From positions 325,714,175 to 325,778,174 of the forward strand of contig NC_085136.1 of NCBI RefSeq assembly GCF_035046485.1: DNA of 64,000 bases, read 5' to 3'. The position numbers were made by a program, and so were the translations under genes. The notes below the pieces were generated by a model. It saw only the letters and a program-made list of their open reading frames with translations. It had not been told where the DNA came from and searched no databases. Position 1 is the stretch's first letter. The number at the start of each line of letters is the position of its first letter. The stretch comes from Aedes albopictus. Lineage: Eukaryota; Arthropoda; Insecta; Diptera; Culicidae. Positions 1 through 10,720 of this stretch are shown here, one piece after another.

Positions 1-1450
1 GGGCACCGATTGGATGGAGATTTTTATTTCATAATAACGGTCTGGGGAGCACCGTGCACAGTGCACTCAGAAACTGCCTTCAAAGGATTCATTCTTTCAT
101 GAAAATCTACTAGGGTTGGACACCGAAGACTGCAATAACAAAATTTCTCAAGTTATTCCCGAGTAGTCCAGATATTTCCGACAGGAGTTGTTTTTGGCGT
201 TCTTGCATGATTTACTTCTGTAATTCATTCTTGGATTACTCAAAGATGTTGTGCTAAGTTTTCCCCAGAATCGTCTTTAGAAGTTCTCTAGCATTTCGTA
301 CTAGATATCCTTCAAGAGTGTCTTCAGGGAATCCAAGAGATCATTCTGGGAGTCTTTCAGGATTTCTTGAGGAAATATGCAGAATTCCATTATGGCGCTG
401 TCCATGAACTACGTGGACTCATTTTTTACCATCTCGGACTCTCCGCCTCCCCCCTCGTAGACTTTTGTCCATACAAAAATTTGAAAATTTGTATGGAGCG
501 TAGACTTTGGCCAGACTCCTCGTTTCCCCTCAGAGTCTACATAGTTTATGGACAGGCTCTCCATAACTTCTTTCTGATAATTCTTCAACATTTCCTCCTG
601 GGAGTTAACCAGGTGTTCCTTACAAAAATATTGCAGAAATTTCCTCTTCCAGCATTTTTCTCTGGGAATCCTTCAAGAGTTTCTGGATTAGTCCGCAGAA
701 GGACAAGTGGCATTTCTAGAGTAATCGATACACACAATTTCTGGTGGAATCACTAGATAGAATTCCTGGAGGAATGTCCAGCAGTTTGCCAAGGAATATT
801 TGTTTGGAATTTCTACAGAAATTCCCAGATGAAATTACTGGAGAAATCTCCTGAAGGGAATCGTATATGTTTCGGAGGAATCTAGTGGAGGAGTTTCTAG
901 AAGAATCCCCAGCAGATATTCCGGGAGGGATCAACACATAGCATTCATGGAGTAACACAGAGATGGAGTTCCTGGAGGAATCTTTTCTAGAGCAATACTA
1001 ACGAAGATTTCCTACAGGAATCTCAATCAAAAAATCCTGGAGGAATCCCCAGCAGGAATTCCTAAAGACATCCCTAGATGACATTCTTGGAATAACTGGT
1101 AGAACTTCCATAAAATGTTTTTGAAGGAATACCCAGAGGGGATTTTAAAACCGCAGATGGAATTCTTAGAGGAATATTCATAAGGATTTCTTGGAGGAAT
1201 CATCAATGATTATTCCTGGGTAAATCCCCAGACTAGATTTCTAGAGAAATCCTCAGCAGGAATATCTGTAGGAATCTTCAGACAACATTTCTAGAGAGAC
1301 TCATAGAAGTAGTATCTGGAAGAATTTTCCAGATAGAATTTGTGATTAAAAAGTCTGCTAAGAGTATTCAGTTGGAATCTCCAGCAGCAATTCATAAATA
1401 AATCTACAGATGGAACTGCTGGGATTATATCCCCAGATGGAGCACCAGTG
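1..1450. repeat. Degenerate GAATTCCTGG-type short-period repeat block
   Basis: Loosely repeated units of about 25-30 bases built around AATTCCTGGAGGAATC and its complement fill this stretch. The same composition recurs at about 37.6-39.1, 40.3-43.4, 52.1-53.7, 55.6-55.9 and 62.4-64.0 kb. Open frames inside are short and give periodic F/L/Q-rich or E/S/R-rich peptides, so none looks like a gene. Orientation changes within the block. Confidence 0.6.
394..559. mobile_element. Diverged GGCTGTCC-type palindromic MITE
   Basis: The ends are imperfect inverted repeats (GGCGCTGTCCATGAAC at the left, complement of GTTTATGGACAGGC at the right). The centre carries CTTTTGTCCATACAAA and its inverted partner. 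This is the same plan as the 159 bp elements at 20247, 34438 and 35346 but clearly diverged. CCAT-like bases flank both ends. It is non-coding. Confidence 0.6.
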
Positions 1451-1471
1451 AAGTTATAACATAAAAATCCT

Positions 1472-1711
1472 AATTCTAGACGAAGATTTGAAAAGGACCT
1501 ATCTGCTATGCGTAAACAAACATACATTTGTCTCTGTAGGGCCCATCTGCATCCACACACGCACATCAACACCCTTATCAGAAAGAGTGTTTTCAAGCTA
1601 TCTGTTAAGGGTGTTGATGTGTGTGAGTGGATCAAGATGGGCCCTACAGAGACAAAAACATGTTTGTTTACAAAAAGAAGATAGGCCCTTTTTAAATGTT
1701 CATCTAGAACT
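1472..1711. mobile_element. Foldback element with ~110 bp arms
   Basis: Left arm 1472-1581 and right arm 1602-1711 are reverse complements at roughly 85-90 percent by eye, separated by only about 20 bases. Shared segments include TCTCTGTAGGGCCCATC and ACATCAACACCCTTA. A transcript across it would form a long hairpin. No open frame of note lies inside; the frames seen here only read through the arms. Confidence 0.75.
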
Positions 1712-1802
1712 CATCCACCTAGCGGGGATGATGCCTTTCTTGTGGCTTCGAGAAACCATCTCAATCTAACTGAAGTGACATGTTAATGAATATTGCACTT
1801 TT

Positions 1803-2960
1803 ATTCATTTGACAAAAATCCTGTACCAAATATGCACAAAATGCATGGTTTTAGAGGCAAAAGTTCTTTACTACAGCTGCTATCTTGAGTTTTGGGCCGC
1901 AATCTTAGATATTTTGGTCTTCATATTTGGACTCCGAACATTTTCTCCATACCAAATATACCCACATTGCATGGTTTTTGAGCCCAAACACCATAAAATA
2001 GCTACCATCTCGAATTGTAGGCCCGTATCTTTGGTTTTGAACCGCCATCTTGAATATTCTATAAATAAATAAATTATTTCTGAGTTCATGAGTCTTGAAT
2101 TGATGGCCGCTCTCTTGTATATTCTGGTCGCCTTTTTTGTCCCCGGACATCTTCTCTCGCGTTTAGTATCATACAGGCGTATCTACAATGATCGATTTCT
2201 CTTCATCGATCTTCTCTTTGATTTATTCCGAAAATACGACCAATTTTCAGATGATATCTCGGTGTGTTTCGGTGAAGAACGACTAGGACTAGCATCTAAA
2301 TCAACAAAGAGAACCGAAAATGTCTTGCAGAGAGAAAATCGATGAAAAGAAATCGATCATTGTAGATACGCCCGTATAATACTAAGCGCGAGTTCTCTAT
2401 ACCGTAAATACTCATATGAATGGTTTTAGAACCTTAAAAACAGCAGCTATCTTGAAATTTGGTCCGCCATTTTGGATTTTGAACCGCCAACTTTCTGGCA
2501 TATATTCTGGTCGTCATTTTTGGATTCCGGACATCTTCTTTATACCAAGTATACCCATATTGCATAACTCAAGAGCCTAAAACTCCTTAAAACAACCGCC
2601 ATATTGAACTTTGGGCTGCCATCTTGGATTTTGGGTCACCATCTAGTGTTCTGGTCGATATTTTTAAACTCCGGACATCTCGATACCAAATATACACATA
2701 TCGCATGACTTTAGAGCCTAAGATCACTTAAATCAGCCTTAATCTTGGATTTTGGGCCGCAATATTGAATATTCTGGTTCCCATTTTTGGACTCCGGACT
2801 AGTCCGGACGTCTTTCCCATACCAAATACACCCATAAGTACATGGTTTTAGAGCCTTAAACTCCTTAAAACAGCCGCATCTTCTAGTTGTGGTCCGCCAT
2901 CTTATGTTTTAGGTCACCATCTTGATTTTCTGGCCGACATCGTGGTTTTGTGTGGTTTCC
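1803..2960. repeat. Degenerate tandem array, unit about 130-165 bp
   Basis: The motif order GCCGCCATCTTGAAT, ATTCTGGTC, ACTCCGGACATCTT, ATACCAAATATACCCAT, GCATGGTTTTAGAGCC recurs about six or seven times with heavy divergence. One unit is split by the MITE at 2156-2392. The short open frames here are shadows of the repeat. It resembles an old satellite or the repetitive part of a larger unclassified mosquito repeat that continues to about 3400. Confidence 0.65.
2156..2392. mobile_element. MITE, 237 bp, CTCGCG termini
   Basis: Terminal inverted repeats of about 55 bp begin CTCGCG and include GCGTATCTACAATGATCG on both arms. The four bases TTCT directly flank both sides (2152-2155 and 2393-2396), consistent with a target-site duplication. 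The flanks join to restore one unit of the surrounding tandem array, so this is a clean insertion. Confidence 0.8.
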
Positions 2961-3400
2961 ATTGATGATTTCCGCATAGAATTCGGCAACCATGCTAAAG
3001 TTTGTAAAATTCGACGCAATTTGATGTGTCGCATGTTGGAATTCGGTTCAGTTGTATAGAAGACCAGTTGACCGGTGCTGGTCTGGATCACTAAAATAGC
3101 CATAACTCCTTAACATCTTGACCGATTCGCACCATTTTCAATAGCAAACAATGCGGTAAAATTATGTTTTGATTCGAGCTATAATCCGTAAAATCGGCCA
3201 GCGGTAAGTGCCTTATAAGTGAGTGATTTTTTGTTTTGTGCACAGACATACACACATACACACATACAGACATCGTCTCTATTCGTCGAACTGAGTTGAT
3301 TGGTATATTTGACTCGACTTTCTAAGCCTTCTATCAAAAATATAGCCTTTCGGTATACTTTGGTGTACGAGAAAGGCAAAAAGCACACAGAATATTAATT
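2961..3400. repeat. Unclassified dispersed repeat ending GTGTACGAGAAAGGC
   Basis: This continues from the tandem array and contains a short CACACATA microsatellite near 3250 and a tail ACTTTGGTGTACGAGAAAG. From memory the tail matches a common Aedes repeat; I cannot verify this without a search. Short minus-strand open frames have no recognisable domains. Confidence 0.4.
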
Positions 3401-5385
3401 GTTACTTAAGGAGAACATACAAATTTATTGCATATTGTTTGATGTTTTGAAAACCTGTTCATCTTGACGTATCATTAGGTCGGCTTCAGTGGTACGTTCT
3501 CCTCCATTCGACATGATGAGAATGCAGTGTGCACTTCACTATCGCAGCGTTGTGAATATAAGATAACGTAAATAGGCGTTTAAAGAATAGATTTCGGTGT
3601 TTAATACTTGTTAATCATAGAAAATGTTTGAAGCGAACATATAGCCTCTCTAGTACAGTTAGTGTTCGAGAAGGCGCAAATTGAAACATAACACTTATGT
3701 TGCCAATATTTTGCAACTATTTACGTCCAGGCTTCTGTTCAACATCTCGTAAAAAAAAAATAATAAAACAACACCTTCAGCCACCTTGACCAGCCGCGCA
3801 CGGCTCCTCCTTGATTGATCACCAGTCAATAATTTTTTGACAGTAACCCCCGATTATAGCATTCCTTTAGTAGCCTTTTGATCCATCCCTTGCAACACCC
3901 AGCTGGTGCAGAAACAGTTGGTGGTAACAACAAAAACGTCAGTGACGATCAGTTTATCGCATCGATCGACGGCTGGATTGAATCATATTTTTGGTCCGCC
4001 TCGAGAAAGCCCTTGCTGTGCAAAACTTGGCCCGAGTCTAGCTAGCCGCATTCCTTCACTTCTTTTTTTTTTCTACTTGATTGGGACCCCTCTAGGCATT
4101 GGCATACCTGTCTAGTAGATATGAGAGTCCAACCAAGCACTTGGCCCGGGGGTGATGCAACGCCGGCCCGTCTTGGCGGCACATGAAGTAAAACGCTAAC
4201 AACTTCACTCGATTCTAATTATTATTTTCACGCTGCGAACAGAAAGCGACAGTAGAGCAGGGCGACGAGCATTGATTGTGCGGTCCACCCGACCGATCGA
4301 TCCGATCGGTCGATCATCGTCGCGCCGCGCGTCTGGAACGTTACGCAACGCGCAACAGTGCAAAGGGTTTGCGCGACGCGGCGGAGTTCATGACAATTTT
4401 TGGCCTGCTAGACACGCGTTAGACAAACATGCTTGGGTCACGTCACGGCGATCATATTAATTGCTCGGACATACTTGGGCCTTGATGGAATGGATCATAC
4501 GCCACCCGTCACCCCCGCAGTCCAACCGATTCGATCATCATCACGCATATAGGTGAAGAAGAGGGATGAGCTATTAGGACAGCTGTGGACATGTCATTGC
4601 CCCATTAGCGATGTGGTCAATCGGTCATTAAGTTGTTTTACACATGGAATGCCCTTTGCATGCATAATGTGTGTGTCAACCAAGCAGCAATGTTGGAGCT
4701 GAAGATCCAACGATTTGGACAAGACTTTGAAACACCATTATTACTCAATTGTGGGAGACTGGGTCGTCTTCGCATGGGAGAGTGCGCTCGCTAACTACCT
4801 ACTGGAGAGCAGCCAGCCAGGGGGGAAGGTCTTCTTGGAAGCACATACAGTGACCTCGTTGCCGAGATTGCATGCGGATTTTTTTTTTTGGCAATTGTTT
4901 GTTGATGATTGCGACCTCTGAGGGGTGAATCGTGATTACCCGTGATCAAAATGTACACGTTGATTTCTATCGCTTTTTCATATTAATTAGAAAATGACTT
5001 GTTATGGGTGTGCTTGCGTCGATAAAATTGTCGTCTTATTCAGTAGGTATATGAACAAATGGTGGTTGAAGCGACAGAATTTGTTTTATAAGCTAGATCA
5101 GATATCAGACAACCGGCTCCGAAAGCAGGGGTTTCTCTATTTTTTAGAATTGTGCCATCGCAGCAAGAGGCTTATTTCATAAAGCACTTAAGAGAGGAGA
5201 AAGGTAATTTGGGATTTAATTAAGGTTAATAAAAAGTAGGAAAACAGGAAAATTAGAAAAGGGCACCTGTCACGCTTATTTAACTTACAAATGTCATTCA
5301 TAATATGTATGACAAGTACTATTCTCAAAAGTAAATCATCGTTATTATGCTTCACCTTTGTCAAAACGTGATAAAGTATGTCCTG
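3401..5385. other. Mostly unique non-coding region with GC-rich patch
   Basis: No gene is supported here. Open frames of 60-70 codons lack domains, splice context and coding-like composition. Bases 4140-4520 are distinctly GC-rich with clustered CGATCG/GATCGGTCGATC motifs and TTACGCAAC, which resembles a C/EBP-type site. It could be a regulatory segment upstream of a gene, but nothing here proves that. Confidence 0.35.
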
Positions 5386-5610
5386 ATAGAACCCTTACTT
5401 ACTTGATACTTACTTGATGGGCTACAACTCGTAGCGGTGAGTCTACGCCGAATGAAGTACCCGCCTCCACTGGCCTCGGTCCTGGGCCAATCGCTTCCAG
5501 TTGCTATGAACGTTTAGAGTCCTTATGTCCTCCTCAACTGCAAAAAGCCAACGTGTGCGCGGCCTTCCACGAAGCCAACGACCCCTTCTTGGTTCTCTGC
5601 TGAATATAAT

Positions 5611-6360
5611 TTAAGCTTGTCGTTCATCAGGCATACGAGCTACGTGTCCAGCCCACCGCAGCCTGCTGTGTTGTATTCGCTTCACTATATCCATCTCTTT
5701 ATATACCTGATACAATTCGTAGTTCATGCGACGCCGCCAGATGCCGTCCTCCAGCTTCTGGTGATAGTCAGCTACCGTACCGTCTGCTGAAAACCGCTGG
5801 ATGTAGAAACGCATCGATCGCCGGTTCCTAGAGTCCGACACGGTTGATAACCGAGCTCGAATCTTACTAACTACGAGATAGTGATCTGAGTCGATGTTGG
5901 GACCTCGAAAAGTTCTAACATCAATTACGTCCGAGAAATGTCGGCCATCTACCAGCACATGGTCGATTTGGTTGCAAATATCGCCGTTTGGGTGTCTCCA
6001 GGTGTGCTTGCGGATATCCTTGCGTGCAAAGTAGGTGCTACTAATGGCCATCCCCCTGGCGGCAGCAAAGTTGACTAATGTCAGGCCGTTGTCATTAGTG
6101 ACGGAGTGAAGGCTCTCCGTACCGATGATTGGACGGAAAAAGTCCTCTCTTCCGACCTGCGAGTTGGCGTCACCGATGACAATCTTAACGTCGTGTTTTG
6201 GGCATTCTCCATAGGTCTTGTCAAGATATTCATAAAACGCATCTTTCACATCATCGGTTTTCTCGTTGGTCGGCGCATAGACATTGATCAGGCTGTAGTT
6301 AAAGAATTTGCCCCGGATCATCAATACGCAGATTCGCTCGTTGATCGGCTTCCACCTCAT
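5611..6360 (-). pseudogene. RTE endonuclease fragment fused to RTE C-terminal tail
   Basis: The 249-residue frame carries apurinic-type endonuclease motifs typical of RTE elements: INVYAPTNEK, IGDANSQVG, a TWRHPNGD-IDHVLVD block and SDHYLVV near the end of the domain. From about residue 210 it changes to YELYQVYKEMDIVKRIQ and RLRWAGHVARMPDERQ, which in full RTE proteins lies after the reverse transcriptase. The N-terminal part of the endonuclease lies upstream (about 6810-6566) beyond an inserted MITE. The product could nick DNA only if the domain were intact, and it is not. It is a dead copy or a deletion derivative of an RTE element. Confidence 0.8.
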
Positions 6361-6428
6361 AAATCACTTGATCACTATGAATCCGACCCCATGTTCTGCC
6401 TTATCGCTGCCGCTGTGGTAGATGTTTT

Positions 6429-6565
6429 CCCAAGTAACATGTTCAAGTCAAATATACTAGAAGAGGTTCCTAAAACGATCACAAATCCTAAACAACAGGT
6501 ATAAGGCTTTATGACAGTTTTAAAAACCACTACAAGACTAATTGGCCATCAAAATGTTACTTGGG
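6429..6565. mobile_element. MITE with CCCAAGTAACAT termini
   Basis: Ends are CCCAAGTAAC and GTTACTTGGG. It interrupts the endonuclease of the RTE element: residues ending VEPVANTSF resume after it as IYHSGSDKAEHG. Related copies at 55957-56081 (shared internal motif CTAGAAGAGGTTC) and a partial one near 50025 show it is a family. No coding capacity. Confidence 0.7.
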
Positions 6566-7249
6566 ATATTTGAACGATGTGTTGGCGACGGGCTCCACCG
6601 CCCTGAATTCAAGTTCACCAGTTTTGGGCCACCGCACTTCCTGTATAGCAGCCACGCACACACCAACTTTCTGCAATTCACGAGCCAAAAGGCTCACTCG
6701 TCCAGGTTCATTTAAGGTCCTGACGATCCAGGTACCAAGTTTCCAATCATAGTCCTTATTTCGTTGCCGGGTCGGTTTCCGAGAGTATCGTTCGCATATT
6801 CTATTTCTTACTTCATTTTTCGTAGTGTTGAAAGGCTTCGACAGGCTACCTTACCGGGGTCGCGCTGCCTACATCGCGTTGGTGGGGCTGCCACCTTAGG
6901 TATAGCTGACGCGATACAGCGTTTCATATTCAACCGCTGGATGCCACAACAGACGCTGTTTGAGCCGCACCTCCTTGGTGAACCGACGCTCGGGATGTAC
7001 CTCCTCAATCTAGCTGAAGTCAGAAGGACAACAGTGCCCAGGCTGCACTACCAGCTAATCGAACCCACACGCCGGGGCTTCTGAAACGGCTAGACGACTG
7101 ATGCCTCATGCCGCACAGCCAAGAAGCCCACATTTATGGATTATGAATCGTTGTTCATAATCATGAATCGTAGTTTTAGAAGTTTGCTCTTGACCGCTTC
7201 AAAACCTGTTATGAATAGACCAATAATCAAGCCAGGAAATACAAAATTT

Positions 7250-8180
7250 CAAACAAAAATTTATTTCAGGGGCATTTTAGGGGCTTTCGAGAGGTCTCAG
7301 GAGTATTTCAGGGGGTCTAAGTGACTTTTCAAGTCATCTCAGGGTCATTTCAGGGGATTTCAGGGGATCTCAGGGTTTCAGGGTGTACCTGGAGACCTCA
7401 GGAACTGTCCAAGGGGTTTCACGGCATTTCAGAGAATACTAGGGGGTTCCAGGGGTATCAGGGGCATTTCAGGGGGTCTCTAGCACGTTTCAGTGGTTCT
7501 CAGGGAGTCTCATGGGTGGTTCTGGAGGTCTCAGTGGCGTTCCAGGGCGTCTCAGCATAATTTTAGAGATCTCAGTAATGTTCCAGGGGTCTCATAGGGT
7601 ATCTGGAGATCTCAGGGGTGCTTCAGGGGGTCTCAGAAGATTCCAGGAGGGTTTCAGGAAATCCCTGGAGCGCTTCTAACTATTAAAACGCTCCGAAAAT
7701 CCATTTAATCCCTTTGAAATATCATAGTTCAACTTCTGTGACCCCTTCAGTAAAACCCTCGAAACCCCTTAAAACCACCTTGAAATGCATTGAAATACCT
7801 ATTGAAACTCCATAATTCCATTAAAAACACCCATGAAATCGACGTTATCTATTTGAAATGTTTCTGAAACTCCTTGGACCATCCTTAAAAGATCCAGAAA
7901 CCCTCTGAAATTGACCTGAATACCCCTTGAAGTGCCCCTGAAATTCTATCTAACGACACTCTCAGACATGCCTCTGAAATGACTTGAAACGGCCCTGAAA
8001 ACTATATTTAAGGTTCACTCAGAAATAAAAGTATACACGGAATTACTATTACCCCGGAATTACATAACAACCCCCTGAAACGCTCTTGAAACCCCTTAGA
8101 ACCCCCTTTTTTTGACGCTCTGGGAACTTCCTGAAAAGCCCTTTGACCCAAATGTATTCATTGCCTAAATAGTTTTAGTT
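7250..8180. repeat. TTTCAGGGG repeats that switch orientation near 7680
   Basis: From 7250 to about 7670 the plus strand repeats variants of GGTCTCAGGGGTTTCAGG. From about 7680 to 8120 the complement predominates (CCCTTGAAACCCC, CTGAAA). The unit is roughly 10-30 bases and highly degenerate. No gene is supported. Confidence 0.65.
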
Positions 8181-9890
8181 CATATGGATTTCAAGGTTGC
8201 AAGAAGTTTGAGATTAAGCAAGTGGCTAGCAGATGCAAAAGCGAGGGAGTCAAGGCTTTCAGATATAAAGGGGGAGGGTCAGGTATATTTCAAGGGAGTT
8301 GTAATGGGGGGATCAGAGGCGTTTCAGGGTGCAACAGGAGGTTTCAGAGGGCTTTTAGGGGGCTTCATATACTGCAAATTGTGTTTGCTGGTATTCAGCC
8401 AACTTTGCTGATTTTTTGTGCTGATTTCATTCAGCAATTCGAATTTACTGAATATCAGCAATTATTTTTCAGCTTGCTGAATCTTCCAGCAATTTTGACA
8501 GTTGATCAGCAACGTTGTGCTGAACTTCAGCAAACATTTTGAACGTCACGGGGGTTTCAGAGGCGTTTTACGACGTTTCAATGCGTGTCAAAGCATTTGA
8601 AGATGTTTTAGGAGGTTTCGGGGCCTATGATTTTAAGGGGGTTTCAGAGACGTTTCAAAGCGTTTCAGGGCATTTCGAGACGTTTAAGTGGTGTATAGGA
8701 GATTTCGGAGGTTCTCAGGCTAGTTTCACTGAAGTGTTATGTGTGTTTTAGAGGCGTTCCAAGGCGATTCAAGGCGTTTCAGGGCATTTCAGGTGGTTTC
8801 AGAAAGGTTTTAGGATGCCCTCAGGTGAGGTGTTTCAGAGGCGATTCAAGACGTTTCAGGAGGTTCCATACAAGATATAGGGGATTTTAGAGGTTCTCAG
8901 GCAGGCATGGCATGCTCCTCAGTTTTGATATGAAAATAAGCTGCACTGTGCACAATGCCATCCTTGCTCTCAGATGAGTTTCACGGAGGTTTCATGGAAG
9001 ATTTCAGAGGCGTTTTTAAAGCGTTTCAAGACGTATCGATGCGTTTCGTTTCAAGACGTTTCAAAACGTTTCAGGGCTTTTGAGGTTTCTAAGCGGTTTT
9101 AGGGGCTTCATGGAATTTCCATGGTTTCAAAAACGCTACAGACGCGTTTCAATGCGTTTTAGGGCATTTCAGAGGGATATTTTGGGGCTTCATATAATTT
9201 CAAGTGGATTTCACGGAGGTTGCATGGGGGTTTTTAGAAGCATTTTAAAGCGTTTCAAGACGTTTTATGACGTTTAAAGACGTTTTTATGCGTTTCAGGG
9301 CGTTTCACGGTGTTTCAATGCGTTTCAGGATGTTTGAAGGAGGGTTTAAAGGGGCTTCAGCAGAGGCTCACAGGTGAATTTCACGTAGCTTTCATTGGGA
9401 CTTAAGAGGTGTTTCACAGCGTTTCAAAGCGTTTCACGAGGTTTCAAGAAGGTTTAAGAAGGCTTCGCAAGGCTCGCAGGTGAATTTTACGAAGGTGTCA
9501 TGAAGTGTGGCATTTTAAAGCATTTCAAGAAGTTTCATTGCATTTCAGGGCATTTAAGAGATTTCAGAAGGGCTTTAGGGTGTTTCTGAGCCTCTCAGGT
9601 GAATTTCACGAAGGTTTCATGAAGGTTTTAAATGTGTTCCAAAGGCGTTTCAAGGCGTTTCAGGGCATTTCAGGAATTTTCCGGGGAGTTTAGGATGGAT
9701 TCAAAGCCTCTCAGGTGAATTTCAGGGAGGATTCATAGGGCTTTCAGAGGCGTTTCAGGACGTCTCAGGAGGTTTCAAGGGGGTTTTAGGGGCTTTAGAG
9801 GCTCCCAGTAAATTTCACGGAGCCGTGTCATGGGAATTCAATAGGCGTTTCAATGCGTTTCAATACGTTCCTGGAAGTGTTTTGAGATTC
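8181..9890. repeat. GGCGTTTCAGGGCATTTCA degenerate repeats
   Basis: Plus-strand units such as GCGTTTCAAGACGTTTCA and CTCAGGTGAATTTCACG recur, the latter with a higher-order period near 120 bases between about 9370 and 9830. Open frames read as F/K/R-rich periodic peptides, a by-product of the repeat. The block is interrupted by the TTCAGCAA-rich element at 8369-8540. Confidence 0.65.
8369..8540. mobile_element. TTCAGCAA-rich short element (copy 1)
   Basis: A cluster of TTCAGCAA, TTGCTGAA and GATCAGCAA motifs in both orientations. It shares long stretches (for example CAATTTTGACAGTTGATC) with the element at 47641-47885, so it is a dispersed family. Non-coding. Confidence 0.6.
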
Positions 9891-9899
9891 CTCAAACGA

Positions 9900-10720
9900 A
9901 TTATGAACTCTCCAATTGACCACAAATGGTTGCATGAGGCTATGCAAGCAAGAATTTCATTTATAATACTCAAATAGATTACTGATTACGCTTGTACATC
10001 AGATGGCCTAAGCTCGAGGGAACTCACCGATTCAATGGCACAAATTTCCCAAATGGAGGAGAACATGCCTCTGGAGCCGACCTACTGATAAGGCAGTTCT
10101 TGGAATTATCGAACTCACCTTTTGATGGATCATAGCAACCTGATGCTGCGTGAGTATAAACCTTAGTCATAAAGCTCTTAGAGACAACCAACTACGTTGG
10201 TAGGTCTTATGGCTTATATATGTTCTTGGAGATCTTCAATCTGTCAATGAACTAGCTGCTCTACAACACATAGTTTCATGAGGCTGTGTAAGCATAAACT
10301 TCATTCATAATGCTCCAATAGATCACTGATTACGCTTGTAGATCAGATGACCTAAACTACAGGGAGTTCTTGGATACTCCTAAATAATCATAGAATTTAA
10401 GACTTGCTAGAATATAAAGATATAAATCCCAGAGTCTGTGTGAGTATTAACCTTATTCATAAATTAGATATTAGATACAACTAGTGGCTCTGGTGGATTT
10501 GATGATCTTTACTCAAGAAAAACCCCTAAGGTATCATTGAACCCACCATTCGATAGATCACAGCACTTGAGGCTATGTGAGTATGTACCTTAGTCTGAGA
10601 CAACCAAAATGTAGGTGGATCCGAAGAGTTCTTGGAGGTTCACAAACACAAAATGAGCTCACCACTTCATTTGGCTCTTGAGCAATCTAAATCTTAGTTG
10701 ATGGTACATTTTGTAATCGA
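9900..10720. repeat. Degenerate tandem array, monomers about 140-200 bp
   Basis: A motif of the type GAGGCTATGTGAGTATAAACCTTA recurs near 9937, 10143, 10281, 10433 and 10573. Units near 9937 and 10281 share the longer string ATTACGCTTGTA followed by ATCAGATG. Divergence is high, which suggests an old satellite. No open frame is credible. Confidence 0.6.

Larger units (their letters stand above)
5390..7128 (-). mobile_element. RTE/JAM1-type non-LTR retrotransposon, RT deleted
   Basis: Read on the minus strand, the 5' untranslated part starts near 7128 (motif GCTATACCTAAGGTGGCAGC near 6905-6886, shared with the fragment at 24.4 kb). The endonuclease begins around 6810. The 3' end is an ACTTACTTACTTGATACTTACTTG-like microsatellite (on the plus strand) at 5396-5425. 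The endonuclease coding part is joined straight to the element's extreme C-terminal tail, with the whole reverse transcriptase region absent. A 137 bp MITE (6429-6565) interrupts the endonuclease. Confidence 0.8.
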
